From Haloferax sp. Atlit-12N (GTDB taxonomy: Archaea; Halobacteriota; Halobacteria; Halobacteriales; Haloferacaceae): a DNA stretch of 64,000 bases. The notes under the pieces are model-generated. The model was not told the DNA's origin, searched no databases, and was given only the letters and a program-made list of their open reading frames with translations. Each line of letters opens with the position of its first letter. The stretch's first letter is position 1. A program made the position numbers and the translations under genes. This document shows positions 54,440 through 62,623 of the stretch, piece by piece. The stretch lies in contig NZ_PSYW01000003.1 of NCBI RefSeq assembly GCF_003383095.1, positions 124,001 to 188,000 of the forward strand, in the 5' to 3' direction.

Positions 54440-55497
54440 GCGTCGACAACTCCATCCTCTCGGTGGACGACGTATCAGTCCACTTCACGGACAGTAGCGG
54501 CTTCCTCGGCCTGTTCGGCGAGCGGCAGACGGTCCGCGCCGTCGACGGCATCTCGCTCGACATCGGCGAAAACGATGTGGTCACGCTCATCGGCGAGTCC
54601 GGCTGCGGCAAATCGACGCTCGGGAAGACCATCATCGGCGCGCAGGAGCCGACCCACGGCTCGATTACCTTCCGCGGACAGGACATCTGGGAGGCGAAAA
54701 ACAGCCGCGACCCCGACATCCCGTTCTCGGAAATTCGGCGGTCGCTCCAGATCATCCACCAGGACCCCGGCAGCGCGCTGAACCCGAACCAGCGCATCCT
54801 CACCTCGCTGATGCTCCCGCTGAAGAAGTGGAACCCGAACCTCGGCGAGGAGGAGCGCCGAAAGCGCATCTACGCGCTCCTCGAACGCGTCGGACTCACG
54901 CCCGCCGAGGACTTCGTCGAGCGGTTCCCCCACCAGCTTTCGGGCGGCGAGAAACAGCGCGTCGTACTCGTTCGGTCGCTGCTGTTGAACCCGGACGTTA
55001 TCCTCGCCGACGAGGCCATCAGCGCACTCGACGTGAGCCTTCGGGTGGAGATGATGGACCTGATGCTCGAGCTGCAGGACCTGTTCAACACCTCCTACGT
55101 CTTCATCAGCCACGACCTCTCGAACGCCCGGTACATCGCCGAGAAGTCCGGCGGCCGCATCGCCGTCATGTACCTCGGCCGCATCGTCGAAGTCGGGCCG
55201 ATAGAGCAGGTTATCGGCGACCCACAGCACCCCTACACGCAGGCGCTGAAGTGGGCGACGCCGAACCTCTACGAGGGCGACGAGGACGACGACCTCCCGA
55301 TTCGGAAGATCGACATCCCCGACCCGACGAACCGGCCCAGCGGCTGTCACTTCCACCCGCGCTGTCCGAAGGCGCGCGAGGTCTGCAAGACGAACGACCC
55401 GGGCGCGTTCGAAGACGAGAACGGCCACGCCGCGCGGTGTTTCCGCGCCGACGACACCCACGAGTACTGGGACAGTCCGAGCATCGTCGACGACTGA
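54436..55497 (+). CDS. ABC importer ATP-binding protein, DppF/OppF-like
   Basis: The 353-residue protein has Walker A GESGCGKS and signature LSGGEKQR. Walker B reads VILADEAISALD, with Ala in place of the usual Pro after the catalytic Glu. The C-terminal CHFHPRCPKAREVC motif follows. It is the last gene of the importer operon and pairs with the preceding ATPase. Confidence 0.93.
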   Translation: MSVDNSILSVDDVSVHFTDSSGFLGLFGERQTVRAVDGISLDIGENDVVTLIGESGCGKSTLGKTIIGAQEPTHGSITFRGQDIWEAKNSRDPDIPFSEIRRSLQIIHQDPGSALNPNQRILTSLMLPLKKWNPNLGEEERRKRIYALLERVGLTPAEDFVERFPHQLSGGEKQRVVLVRSLLLNPDVILADEAISALDVSLRVEMMDLMLELQDLFNTSYVFISHDLSNARYIAEKSGGRIAVMYLGRIVEVGPIEQVIGDPQHPYTQALKWATPNLYEGDEDDDLPIRKIDIPDPTNRPSGCHFHPRCPKAREVCKTNDPGAFEDENGHAARCFRADDTHEYWDSPSIVDD

Positions 55498-55641
55498 ACC
55501 ACACCCGTCCGCAACCGCCGCAACCGCTCGCCCCGTTTTCCGACCGACCCGTTTTCGTCCCGCAGAGCCGTGCGAGCCGGTCGAACGACCTCCGCGCGAA
55601 CAGTATCTATTTGTGTGCGGAGAGCTACCGTGTGAGTACGT

Positions 55642-55860
55642 ATGTCAGTCAACGCATCGCGCGTGCCTTCGCTCCGGAAGGTCGCGTCGTCGAACCGGAA
55701 CTTCATCATAACCGTGCTCTCCGGCGTCTTCATGGTCCTCCTCGCGCGGTTCGTCCTCGACGGGACGCTCGCGGGGATGTTCGGCGTCTGGGGCATCTCG
55801 CTCGTCGGCGTCGGCATCGGCGGCTTCCTGCTGCTCCGACTCTGGGGCTCGTACAATTGA
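55642..55860 (+). CDS. Small membrane protein of unknown function
   Basis: The 72-residue protein has a basic start (VPSLRKVASSNRN) and two hydrophobic segments (FIITVLSGVFMVLLARFVL and GISLVGVGIGGFLLLRLW). It lies 144 bases after the importer operon. The acidic/basic distribution predicts both ends in the cytoplasm. No family is recognised. Confidence 0.6.
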   Translation: MSVNASRVPSLRKVASSNRNFIITVLSGVFMVLLARFVLDGTLAGMFGVWGISLVGVGIGGFLLLRLWGSYN

Positions 55861-56013
55861 CCGCGGGGGTCCGACACCAGCACCGACCGTCGAACTGAAT
55901 CACCGACCCGAAAAGCAGCGTGCAGCGTTCCGCGAGTGACCGCCGTCGATTCTGTTTCGTAGCGGCCCTCGTCGGTTGTTCCGTACTCCGTTTCGCCGCG
56001 CGTTCTCGCGCGG

Positions 56014-57144
56014 TTACTCGACGCGGTTGGCGTCGATGTAGTCCCAGTCGAACGCGTAGCCGAGGCCGGGTGTCTGCGGCAGTTCGACCACGCCGTTCTC
56101 GTCGATTTCGTCCGGCGGGTGTTCGAGGCCGGGGAAGTACGTCTCGTAGTCGTGTTTCGGATGCAGGAGGCCGCGCTCGTAGTACCGGCCGGGGAACGCC
56201 ATCGTCCCGAGCAGTTGGAGGTTGGGCGCGTCGCGACCGTGAATCTCGCACTCGATGTTGAACGACTCGCAGAGGCCGACCGCCTTCAACGCCGGCGTGA
56301 TACCGCCCACGTCGTAGACGCCGACGCGGATGATGTCGGCGATGTCCCGCTTAATCCACTCCGCGCGGGTGTGCATCCGACCCTCGGCGGTCTCGGGGCC
56401 GACGACGGCGATGTCGAGTTCGTTCGAGAGCCACTCGTAGGAGGACATCGAGTGTTCGTCCATCGGCTCCTCGATCCAGCGGAAGTCGAGGTCTTCGAGC
56501 GCCTTCCCGATCTTCTTGGCCTCGCTTCGGCTGTAGAAGTGGTGGGCGTCGAGCATGAGGTCGATGTCGTCGCCGACGCGCTCGCGGACCGCCCGACAGG
56601 CGGCGATGTCCTGTTCGGGGTCGTCACCGAACGGCGGCATCCACGTGTGGAGCTTGACGGCCTGATAGCCCTCCTCGACGAGTTCCTCGGCGAAGTCGGC
56701 GTACGCCTCGGGCGAGCCGAGTCCGTCGGGGTCGTCGTCGCCGACCATCGTACTGCCATACGCCGGGACCGAATCGCGGGCCGCGCCGATAAGTTGGTAG
56801 ACGGGGAGGCCGGCGTCCTTGCCAGCGATGTCCCAGAGCGCGCAGTCGATGGGCGCGACGCGCTTGTCGGTGAGCGTTCCCTTGTTCAGTCGCTCGGCGC
56901 GGCAGAGCAGTTGCCAGAGCTTCTCGCGGTACAGCGGGTTCTCGCCGACGAGGTGCTTCTTGGCGAACTCGTTGGCCGCCTCGTGGCCGCCGCGGCAGTA
57001 GCCGTCGGGGCCGCCGTCGACGACGACGTGCGTGATGGTCCGCGTCGACTCCCTCGGCTCGCCGGGGTGGCCGTGGCCCTTCTCGTCGGGGTCGATGTGG
57101 GACTCACAGCTGAACCGGATGGTACGGATGTCGCTGATCTCCAT
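56014..57144 (-). CDS. Enolase-superfamily dehydratase, candidate galactarate/aldarate dehydratase
   Basis: The 376-residue protein belongs to the mandelate racemase group. The catalytic KLH appears in AVKLHTWMPPFG and the metal ligands in LMLDAHHFYSR, WIEEPMD and GPETAEG. These are followed by VGVYDVGGIT and the EIHGRD histidine. It differs clearly from the L-rhamnonate dehydratase encoded at 27725-28930. With uronate dehydrogenase, lactonase and DapA-family enzymes in the same locus, dehydration of galactarate is the best fit. MEISDIRTIRF is the family start. It is followed upstream by a sulfatase gene on the same strand, 108 bases away. Confidence 0.82.
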   Translation of the reverse strand: MEISDIRTIRFSCESHIDPDEKGHGHPGEPRESTRTITHVVVDGGPDGYCRGGHEAANEFAKKHLVGENPLYREKLWQLLCRAERLNKGTLTDKRVAPIDCALWDIAGKDAGLPVYQLIGAARDSVPAYGSTMVGDDDPDGLGSPEAYADFAEELVEEGYQAVKLHTWMPPFGDDPEQDIAACRAVRERVGDDIDLMLDAHHFYSRSEAKKIGKALEDLDFRWIEEPMDEHSMSSYEWLSNELDIAVVGPETAEGRMHTRAEWIKRDIADIIRVGVYDVGGITPALKAVGLCESFNIECEIHGRDAPNLQLLGTMAFPGRYYERGLLHPKHDYETYFPGLEHPPDEIDENGVVELPQTPGLGYAFDWDYIDANRVE

Positions 57145-57252
57145 TCGTGGTAGTCGGTTACGCGGAACGCTCATAAAAGTACGGCGGGACCGGCGATTTC
57201 GGGGACCAGACGGCGGGGAGAGCAGGGGGGAGAACCCGGCGACGCCGGGCCG

Positions 57253-58680
57253 TCAGTCCAGCACGTCGGCTGGCTCCTCGGGGTACGGCTCGCGGACGAG
57301 CCGACCCATGTCGATTTCCTGGTACGGCGCGCGTCGGAGCGTCCCGTTCTCGACGAACTCGTCCGCGCCCGCGTCGGTCAGCTTCGCCGCCAGCGCGTCG
57401 CGGAGTTCGGCGACGACCTCGGGGTTGTCGGCGGCGCACTCGTCGAGTTCGTTCGGGTCGGCCGCGAGGTCGAACAGCTGTTCGCGGCCGCCGTTGCGCA
57501 TGAACACGTACTTCCAGCGACCCTCGCGGACCATTCCGGTGAAGTTCGGCGGGAGCCGCGGCGTCCGGTGGTAGCCGAACAGCCGCTCTCTCGGGTCCGC
57601 GTCGCCCCGAATCGTCCCGAGCACGTCGACGCCATCTCGGAGTTCCTGGTCTCCCGCGGCGGTCGTCGCGATACCGAACAGGTCGGTGAGTGCCACGAGG
57701 TCGTCGCGGCGGTCGCCCTCCGGTAGCTCCGCGGGCCAACTCACGAGGAACGGGACGCGACACGACGACTCGAAGAACGACGATTTCTCCCAGCCGCGGT
57801 GGTCGCCGAGGAGTTCGCCGTGGTCCGAGAAGAAACAGATGAGCGTGTTGTCCGCGTCGTCGCGGGCTTCGACCGCGTCGAGCAGGCGACCGATTCGGCG
57901 GTCGACCTCCGAAATCATCCCGTAGTAGTACGCCTTGATGACCCGGACGGTGGTGTCGTCGATGCCGCCCTCGCGGGTCGTCCAGAAGTGGTGGTTCTGG
58001 GCGGGAATCTTCTCGTCCATGTGGTCGGTTTCGAGGTCACCTTTCACCGGGTTTCCGAGGCGCTCGGGGTCGTACATCCGGTCGAAGGGCGGCGACGGCG
58101 CGAACGGCGGGTGCGGCGGTTCGTACGAGACGAGACCGAAAAACGGCTCGTCGGCGTCGCGGCCGATGAGGTCGACCGCACGGTCGGTCATCCACGCCTC
58201 GTAGTTGTCGTCCGGCGGGAGCCGGTTCTGCTGGGGGAGGTGGACCATCGCGCCCTGTCGGGCGGTCGTCTTGACCTCGTGGCCGGTCTCCTCGCGGAAC
58301 GCCTCGAAACTCAGGTGGTGGTCGTAGCCGAGGTCGATGTCGCGCGGGTGGGCGTGGTACTTCCCGACGAGGAACGTCCGGTAGCCCCGCTCGCGCATGC
58401 TCCGTGCGAGGAAGGGGCCGCACCGGTCTTCGAGGTGTCGTGCGTCCCGCTTTTCGTTCCCGAGATAGCCCGTCGTGATGGCCTCACAGCCGGTTCGAAT
58501 CGTGTGTCGCGCCGGGATGCAGATTGGGTCCGGCGAGTAGGCGTTGGTGAAGGAGACGCCGCGGTCGACCAGTCGGTCGATGTTCGGGGTGTGGATTCGA
58601 CTGTTTCCGAGCGCCTGAATCGTGTCCGACCGCTGCTGGTCAGTCATCACGAACAGGACGTTTGGGCGAGCATCACTCAC
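57253..58680 (-). CDS. Type I sulfatase
   Basis: Read from a GTG at 58680 the protein has 475 residues: VSDARPNVLFVMTDQQRSD carries the first metal-binding aspartate. The formylglycine motif C-x-P-x-R is CIPAR at residues 54-58, and FSDHGELLGDH carries the second metal site. A Cys-type sulfatase needs a maturase, which is not in this window. The longer ATG frame starts inside the promoter of the divergent GH28 gene and is rejected. It probably removes sulfate from imported sulfated polysaccharide fragments, or may act as a phosphonate or choline-type hydrolase. There is no signal peptide. Confidence 0.88.
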   Translation of the reverse strand: MSDARPNVLFVMTDQQRSDTIQALGNSRIHTPNIDRLVDRGVSFTNAYSPDPICIPARHTIRTGCEAITTGYLGNEKRDARHLEDRCGPFLARSMRERGYRTFLVGKYHAHPRDIDLGYDHHLSFEAFREETGHEVKTTARQGAMVHLPQQNRLPPDDNYEAWMTDRAVDLIGRDADEPFFGLVSYEPPHPPFAPSPPFDRMYDPERLGNPVKGDLETDHMDEKIPAQNHHFWTTREGGIDDTTVRVIKAYYYGMISEVDRRIGRLLDAVEARDDADNTLICFFSDHGELLGDHRGWEKSSFFESSCRVPFLVSWPAELPEGDRRDDLVALTDLFGIATTAAGDQELRDGVDVLGTIRGDADPRERLFGYHRTPRLPPNFTGMVREGRWKYVFMRNGGREQLFDLAADPNELDECAADNPEVVAELRDALAAKLTDAGADEFVENGTLRRAPYQEIDMGRLVREPYPEEPADVLD

Positions 58681-58702
58681 GGCCGAACTCCGACCACCAG
58701 TA

Positions 58703-58710
58703 GTATAAAG
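58703..58710. promoter_or_regulatory. TATA box shared by divergent sulfatase and GH28 genes
   Basis: GTATAAAG on the plus strand is CTTTATAC on the minus strand. It lies about 30 bases before the GH28 ATG (58737) and about 27 bases before the sulfatase GTG (58680). The two start codons are only 56 bases apart and no other TATA-like element is visible, so one box probably serves both directions. Confidence 0.6.
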
Positions 58711-58736
58711 ATAGGTCACCGCGACGGTACGGGTAC

Positions 58737-60353
58737 ATGCCACCCGCAGCGAGTGCCTTCGACGTGACAGCCTACGCCGACGAGACAGACGACCTCCAGA
58801 CCGAGGCGTTCCAGACGGCCATCGACGACTGCTCGGAGTCCGGCGGCGGAACCGTCACCGTCCCCAGCGGGACGTACACCGTTGGAACCGTTCACCTCCG
58901 AAGTAACGTGACGCTCTATCTGGAAGCCGGCGCAGTCGTCAGCCCCGCGAAAGACGAGTCCGAGTACACGGACAAGTTCATCGGGCCCGACAACGAACGC
59001 ATCTTCTTCCTCGCCGAGGACGTGGAAAACGTCACCATCGCCGGCGAAGGCGAGTTCGACGGCCTCGGGACCGAGTTCATGCGGATGGACACGCCCATTC
59101 AGGGCCACTCCAACGAGAGCGCATCGCACCCGCTCATCTCGAACGGCCCCCACGAGGCGAGGCAGGGCGACGCCTACCTCTCGCGGACTGAGGGGACGGA
59201 CGGCTGGCCGGTCGCGAAACCCGACTTCCGGCCCGGCCCGATGTTCCGGTTCAACAACTGCACGAACGTCCGCATCCGCGACGTGACCATCCGCGACATG
59301 CCCGCGTGGACGCTGTCGTTCCACGGGACCGAGGAGGTCGATATCCGCGGCGTCGACATCCTCAACCACCTGCTCATCCCGAACTGCGACGGCATCGCGC
59401 TCGGCGACACGAAGAACGTCCACATCTCCGACTGCACCATCCAGTCGTGCGACGACAGCATCACCTTCGGCGCGCGCCCCGACGAACCGGTGACCTGCGA
59501 GGGCATCGTCGTGACGAACTGCACGCTCCGGTCGAGCGCCTGCGCCATCAAGTTCGGCTCGGGCACCGACGACACGATTCGCGACTGCCTGTTCCAGAAC
59601 ATCGTCGTGCAGGAGTCGAACCGCGGCCTCGGCATCCAGCACCGCGACTCGGGCGTCGTCGAGAACGTGCTTTTCACCGACATCGTCGTCAACTCCAACA
59701 TGCTCCCCGGCCCGTGGTGGGGCAAGGGCGAGCCCATCTACGTCACGTCGGTCCCGCGGGACGACGACACCGACCTCGGCGGGATTCGGAACGTGCGCTT
59801 CTCGAACATCGTCGCGCGCAGCGAGAACGGGGCACTCGTCTACGGCTCTGAAGACTCCGACATCGAGACCATCGAGTTCGACAACGTTCGCATCGAACTC
59901 ACCGGAAGCGAGCACGCCGACGAGGTGGGCGGCAACTTCGACCTCCAGCCGAGTTCGGTCGTCACGCCAATCTTCGCCAACGACATCGCCGGCGTCCACG
60001 TCGAGAACGCCCGCGACGTGACGATGCGCGACGTGACCGTCGAGTGGGACGAAGGCGACGACCTGCCCGACTACTACCGGAGCGGACTGGCCTGCGAAGA
60101 CGTGGACGGCCTGCTCGTCGACGGCTTCGTCGGTCGACAGGCCCACCGCGACGACGACGCGGCGGCGGTTTCGCTCGTCGACACGACGGACATCACGGTT
60201 CGGAACTCCCGGGCGACCGAGGGAACGGGGACGTTCCTCTCGCTTTCGAACACGGACGGCGAACGCCTGTTCGTGAACAACGACCTCATCGACGCCGCCG
60301 ACGCCGGCGACGTGGAGTCGTTCGAGCGGTCGGGGAACGCCCTCCCGCGATAA
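58737..60353 (+). CDS. GH28 polygalacturonase-type glycoside hydrolase
   Basis: The 538-residue beta-helix protein has the GH28 signature regions: FDVTAYADETDDLQTEAFQTAI at the start and the GAGEFDG-like loop (AGEGEFDGLG). NCDGIALGDTKNVHISDCTIQSCDDSITF carries the catalytic Asp and Asp-Asp residues. The GSGTDDTIRD and RGLGIQ segments replace the classical GHG and RIK motifs. There is no signal peptide, so it is intracellular and probably trims imported oligogalacturonides. It shares a promoter region with the sulfatase gene. Alternative substrates such as rhamnogalacturonan are possible. Confidence 0.87.
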   Translation: MPPAASAFDVTAYADETDDLQTEAFQTAIDDCSESGGGTVTVPSGTYTVGTVHLRSNVTLYLEAGAVVSPAKDESEYTDKFIGPDNERIFFLAEDVENVTIAGEGEFDGLGTEFMRMDTPIQGHSNESASHPLISNGPHEARQGDAYLSRTEGTDGWPVAKPDFRPGPMFRFNNCTNVRIRDVTIRDMPAWTLSFHGTEEVDIRGVDILNHLLIPNCDGIALGDTKNVHISDCTIQSCDDSITFGARPDEPVTCEGIVVTNCTLRSSACAIKFGSGTDDTIRDCLFQNIVVQESNRGLGIQHRDSGVVENVLFTDIVVNSNMLPGPWWGKGEPIYVTSVPRDDDTDLGGIRNVRFSNIVARSENGALVYGSEDSDIETIEFDNVRIELTGSEHADEVGGNFDLQPSSVVTPIFANDIAGVHVENARDVTMRDVTVEWDEGDDLPDYYRSGLACEDVDGLLVDGFVGRQAHRDDDAAAVSLVDTTDITVRNSRATEGTGTFLSLSNTDGERLFVNNDLIDAADAGDVESFERSGNALPR

Positions 60354-60522
60354 CCCGTACGTTCAAGCCGACGCGACCACGACGGACGAACGCGAAAACG
60401 CGCAGTCGAGCCCGCGGCGTTCGATTCGGTTCGAATAGCCGTATTGCCGTCTGTGGCCGTTCCAGCGGCGTTTCTCCCCGTGAACGGTGGGTTTTTGCTC
60501 CGAGCCGCCGACGGTCGAGTCG

Positions 60523-60939
60523 ATGGTACAAGAGCTGACGCTAGCCGAAGCCAAGACGATTCTCGACGCGATGGAGGAGAAAGCCGAGGAACTCGGCGTC
60601 CCGCTGAACCTCGCGGTGACGAACAGCGAGGGCAACCTCCTCGGCTTCCGCCGGATGGACGGCGCGAAGCTCGTCGCGAGCAACATCGCACAGAACAAGG
60701 CCTACACCGCGGCCGCGGTCAAGAAGCCCACCCACGAACTGAAGGAAGGAGCCGAACCCGGCGGCGACGTGTACGGCCTCCACACGACCGACAACGGTCG
60801 CGTCGTCGTCTTCGGCGGCGGGTTCCCCGTCGAACACGACGGCGTCGTCGTCGGCGCGGTCGGCGCGAGCGGCGGTGCGGTGTCCGAAGACATGGAAGCG
60901 TCCCAAGCGGGGCTCGACGCGTTCGAACCGCTCCGCTGA
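60523..60939 (+). CDS. HbpS/GlcG-like (DUF336) protein
   Basis: The 138-residue protein is a full DUF336 domain: LTLAEAKTILDAMEEKAEELG, LNLAVTNSEGNLLGFRRMDGAKL, an ASNIAQNKAYTAAA helix and a GGGFPVEHDGVVVGAVGASGG strand. Members bind haem or accompany glycolate, propanediol and other catabolic operons; no enzymatic role is certain. The ATG at 60523 is the family start; twelve upstream codons are not similar. It follows the GH28 gene by 169 bases and may belong to the sugar pathway. Confidence 0.85.
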   Translation: MVQELTLAEAKTILDAMEEKAEELGVPLNLAVTNSEGNLLGFRRMDGAKLVASNIAQNKAYTAAAVKKPTHELKEGAEPGGDVYGLHTTDNGRVVVFGGGFPVEHDGVVVGAVGASGGAVSEDMEASQAGLDAFEPLR

Positions 60940-61029
60940 GACGCCCGCGTCGGAGTCGCCGAGTTCAGTTTCGGTTTCGGTTCCGACGACATCCAATCCA
61001 GCGTATCTGTCCTCACGGTCCCTTTTCGG

Positions 61030-61899
61030 TCAGAAGCGAACGTACGCCGAGCGATTGGTCTCGGCCGCGTAGAGGCTGCCCGTCATGTCCGCGACGTAGA
61101 GCGTCGAGCCGTCCGGCCCGCCGAGCGTGCAGTTCGTCGGGCGGTTCTCGGGGAACGGGTGGCGTTCGAGCACCTCGCCCGACGGAGAGAACACGTAAAT
61201 CGACGGCCCCGGACCGCTTTTTTCCCAGCCGGCACAGGCGACGATTTCGCCCGACTGCGTGAGCGTCATGCCGTCGATGCCGCGGTGGTCGCCGAAGTCG
61301 TGCAGTATCTCGCGGGGACCGAGCGAGCCGTCGTCGCGAATCGGGTAGGCTCGCAGGTCGGTCTCTTGGTTCGGACCGTAGGTGCATTCTGCGACGTACA
61401 GTCGCGATTCGTCCGGGGAGAGGAGGATGCCGTTCGGGCGGTCCATCTCGTCGGTGAGGTGGACGAGTCGCCACTCATCGCCCGCGTCCCCGTCGGCCCG
61501 CTCCGCGTGGAAGACGGAGGTATGCCCGAGCAACCCCCGGTCCTTGTCGTCGGGGTCGGTGAACCAGACGTCGCCGTCGCGGTCGATTTCGAGGTCGTTC
61601 GGTCCGTTGAGCGGCGTCCCCTCGAACTCGTCGACGACGGCCGACGCGGGTTCGTCCGGGGCCAGCGCGGCGATGCGGTGGCCCTCGGCCTCGCAGGCGT
61701 ACAGTTCGCCGTCGAGTCCCTCGTGGAGGCCGACCGCGCCGGCGGTCGAGTCGATGTAGACGCTCGTCTCTCCCGTCTCCGGGTCGTATTCGAGGACCTG
61801 ATGCTCCTTTATCTCCGTGAATCGAACCGCGTCGCCGGTCCAAATCGGACCCTCGGTCGCCCGGAACGGACCCGCGACTCGCTCGAACTCCCATGCCAT
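61030..61899 (-). CDS. SMP-30/gluconolactonase-family protein, candidate aldaro-lactone hydrolase
   Basis: The 289-residue six-bladed propeller has the metal-site residues of the family: an opening EGPIW segment (RATEGPIWTGDAV), NGPNDLEIDRDGDVWFTDP, RPNGILLSPDESRLYVAE and GIDGMTLTQSGEI. Such enzymes open sugar lactones. Uronate dehydrogenases release aldaro-lactones, so this protein would fill the second step of galacturonate oxidation in the locus. It is convergent with the DUF336 gene. Confidence 0.87.
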   Translation of the reverse strand: MAWEFERVAGPFRATEGPIWTGDAVRFTEIKEHQVLEYDPETGETSVYIDSTAGAVGLHEGLDGELYACEAEGHRIAALAPDEPASAVVDEFEGTPLNGPNDLEIDRDGDVWFTDPDDKDRGLLGHTSVFHAERADGDAGDEWRLVHLTDEMDRPNGILLSPDESRLYVAECTYGPNQETDLRAYPIRDDGSLGPREILHDFGDHRGIDGMTLTQSGEIVACAGWEKSGPGPSIYVFSPSGEVLERHPFPENRPTNCTLGGPDGSTLYVADMTGSLYAAETNRSAYVRF

Positions 61900-62623
61900 C
61901 GAGTGGTCGTTCTTCCCACGGGGACTTAAACGTCGTCCGACTCAGTTCACGTGCCAAATTGTCAACTGAATTTCCGATTTCAGAATCACTTCTGCGAGAT
62001 GGAACGGGGCGAACAAGTCGGTCACAACTACGCCGGAGACACGGTTCGGAACAGAGTTCTGAGCGGGAAGGCAGAATAGCAATTGAAAATATAGCTTTAG
62101 AAAAGTATAAATTATCTAGTATTTTTGGAGATCTAGTTGCTGAACCACAATACCTGAGTAATATCTCTATTATAGGAATAATTTTTAAATACTCGCCCCC
62201 ATTATGAGAATTTAAATTCCTTTTTGTGAATCTATATCGAGTGTGTCGAACCCCCTAGCTAAAACTCATCAAATATCGATATACAACTATTTTCTGATAA
62301 TAATTCGTGTCTGAACGACCGACAACTGTATAGCCGGGAGCGGACTCTCGTCGCAGTAACGAGGGAAGTGCAGTCGAGAGCGGCGAGCGTGCGCCAGCGG
62401 GCGGGAAACTAATCCTCCAGTCATCCACGACAGCCGGCGAAGTTCTGTGGAAGGTCGTGCAGTCTATCGATTGCGGAGACGCGACCGGTCGTGTGGTAGA
62501 CGACAGACAACCACATTGTTCCAGATTGTTTACTACGTATTCCGTTTTGAACCGAGAATATTGTTTTAGGTTACTATACGGTATCTTTATGTTCCATTGC
62601 ACCTCTGTGAGAATGAGTAACGT
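61900..62623. other. 724-base AT-rich intergenic island
   Basis: Between about 62060 and 62320 the DNA is far richer in A+T than any gene here, with runs such as AATAATTTTTAAATAC. No tRNA, transposase or intact frame was recognised. A plus-strand frame ending at 62207 has an odd Ile/Lys/Ser-rich tail (EKYKLSSIFGDLV) unlike haloarchaeal proteins. The part nearest 62624 holds the promoter of the next gene. The composition suggests imported or decayed DNA. Confidence 0.6.

Noticed and set aside
58716..60146. 476-residue minus-strand frame opposite the GH28 gene
   Set aside because: Low-complexity Val/Asp/Arg content with no motif; the plus strand carries the GH28 catalytic aspartates.
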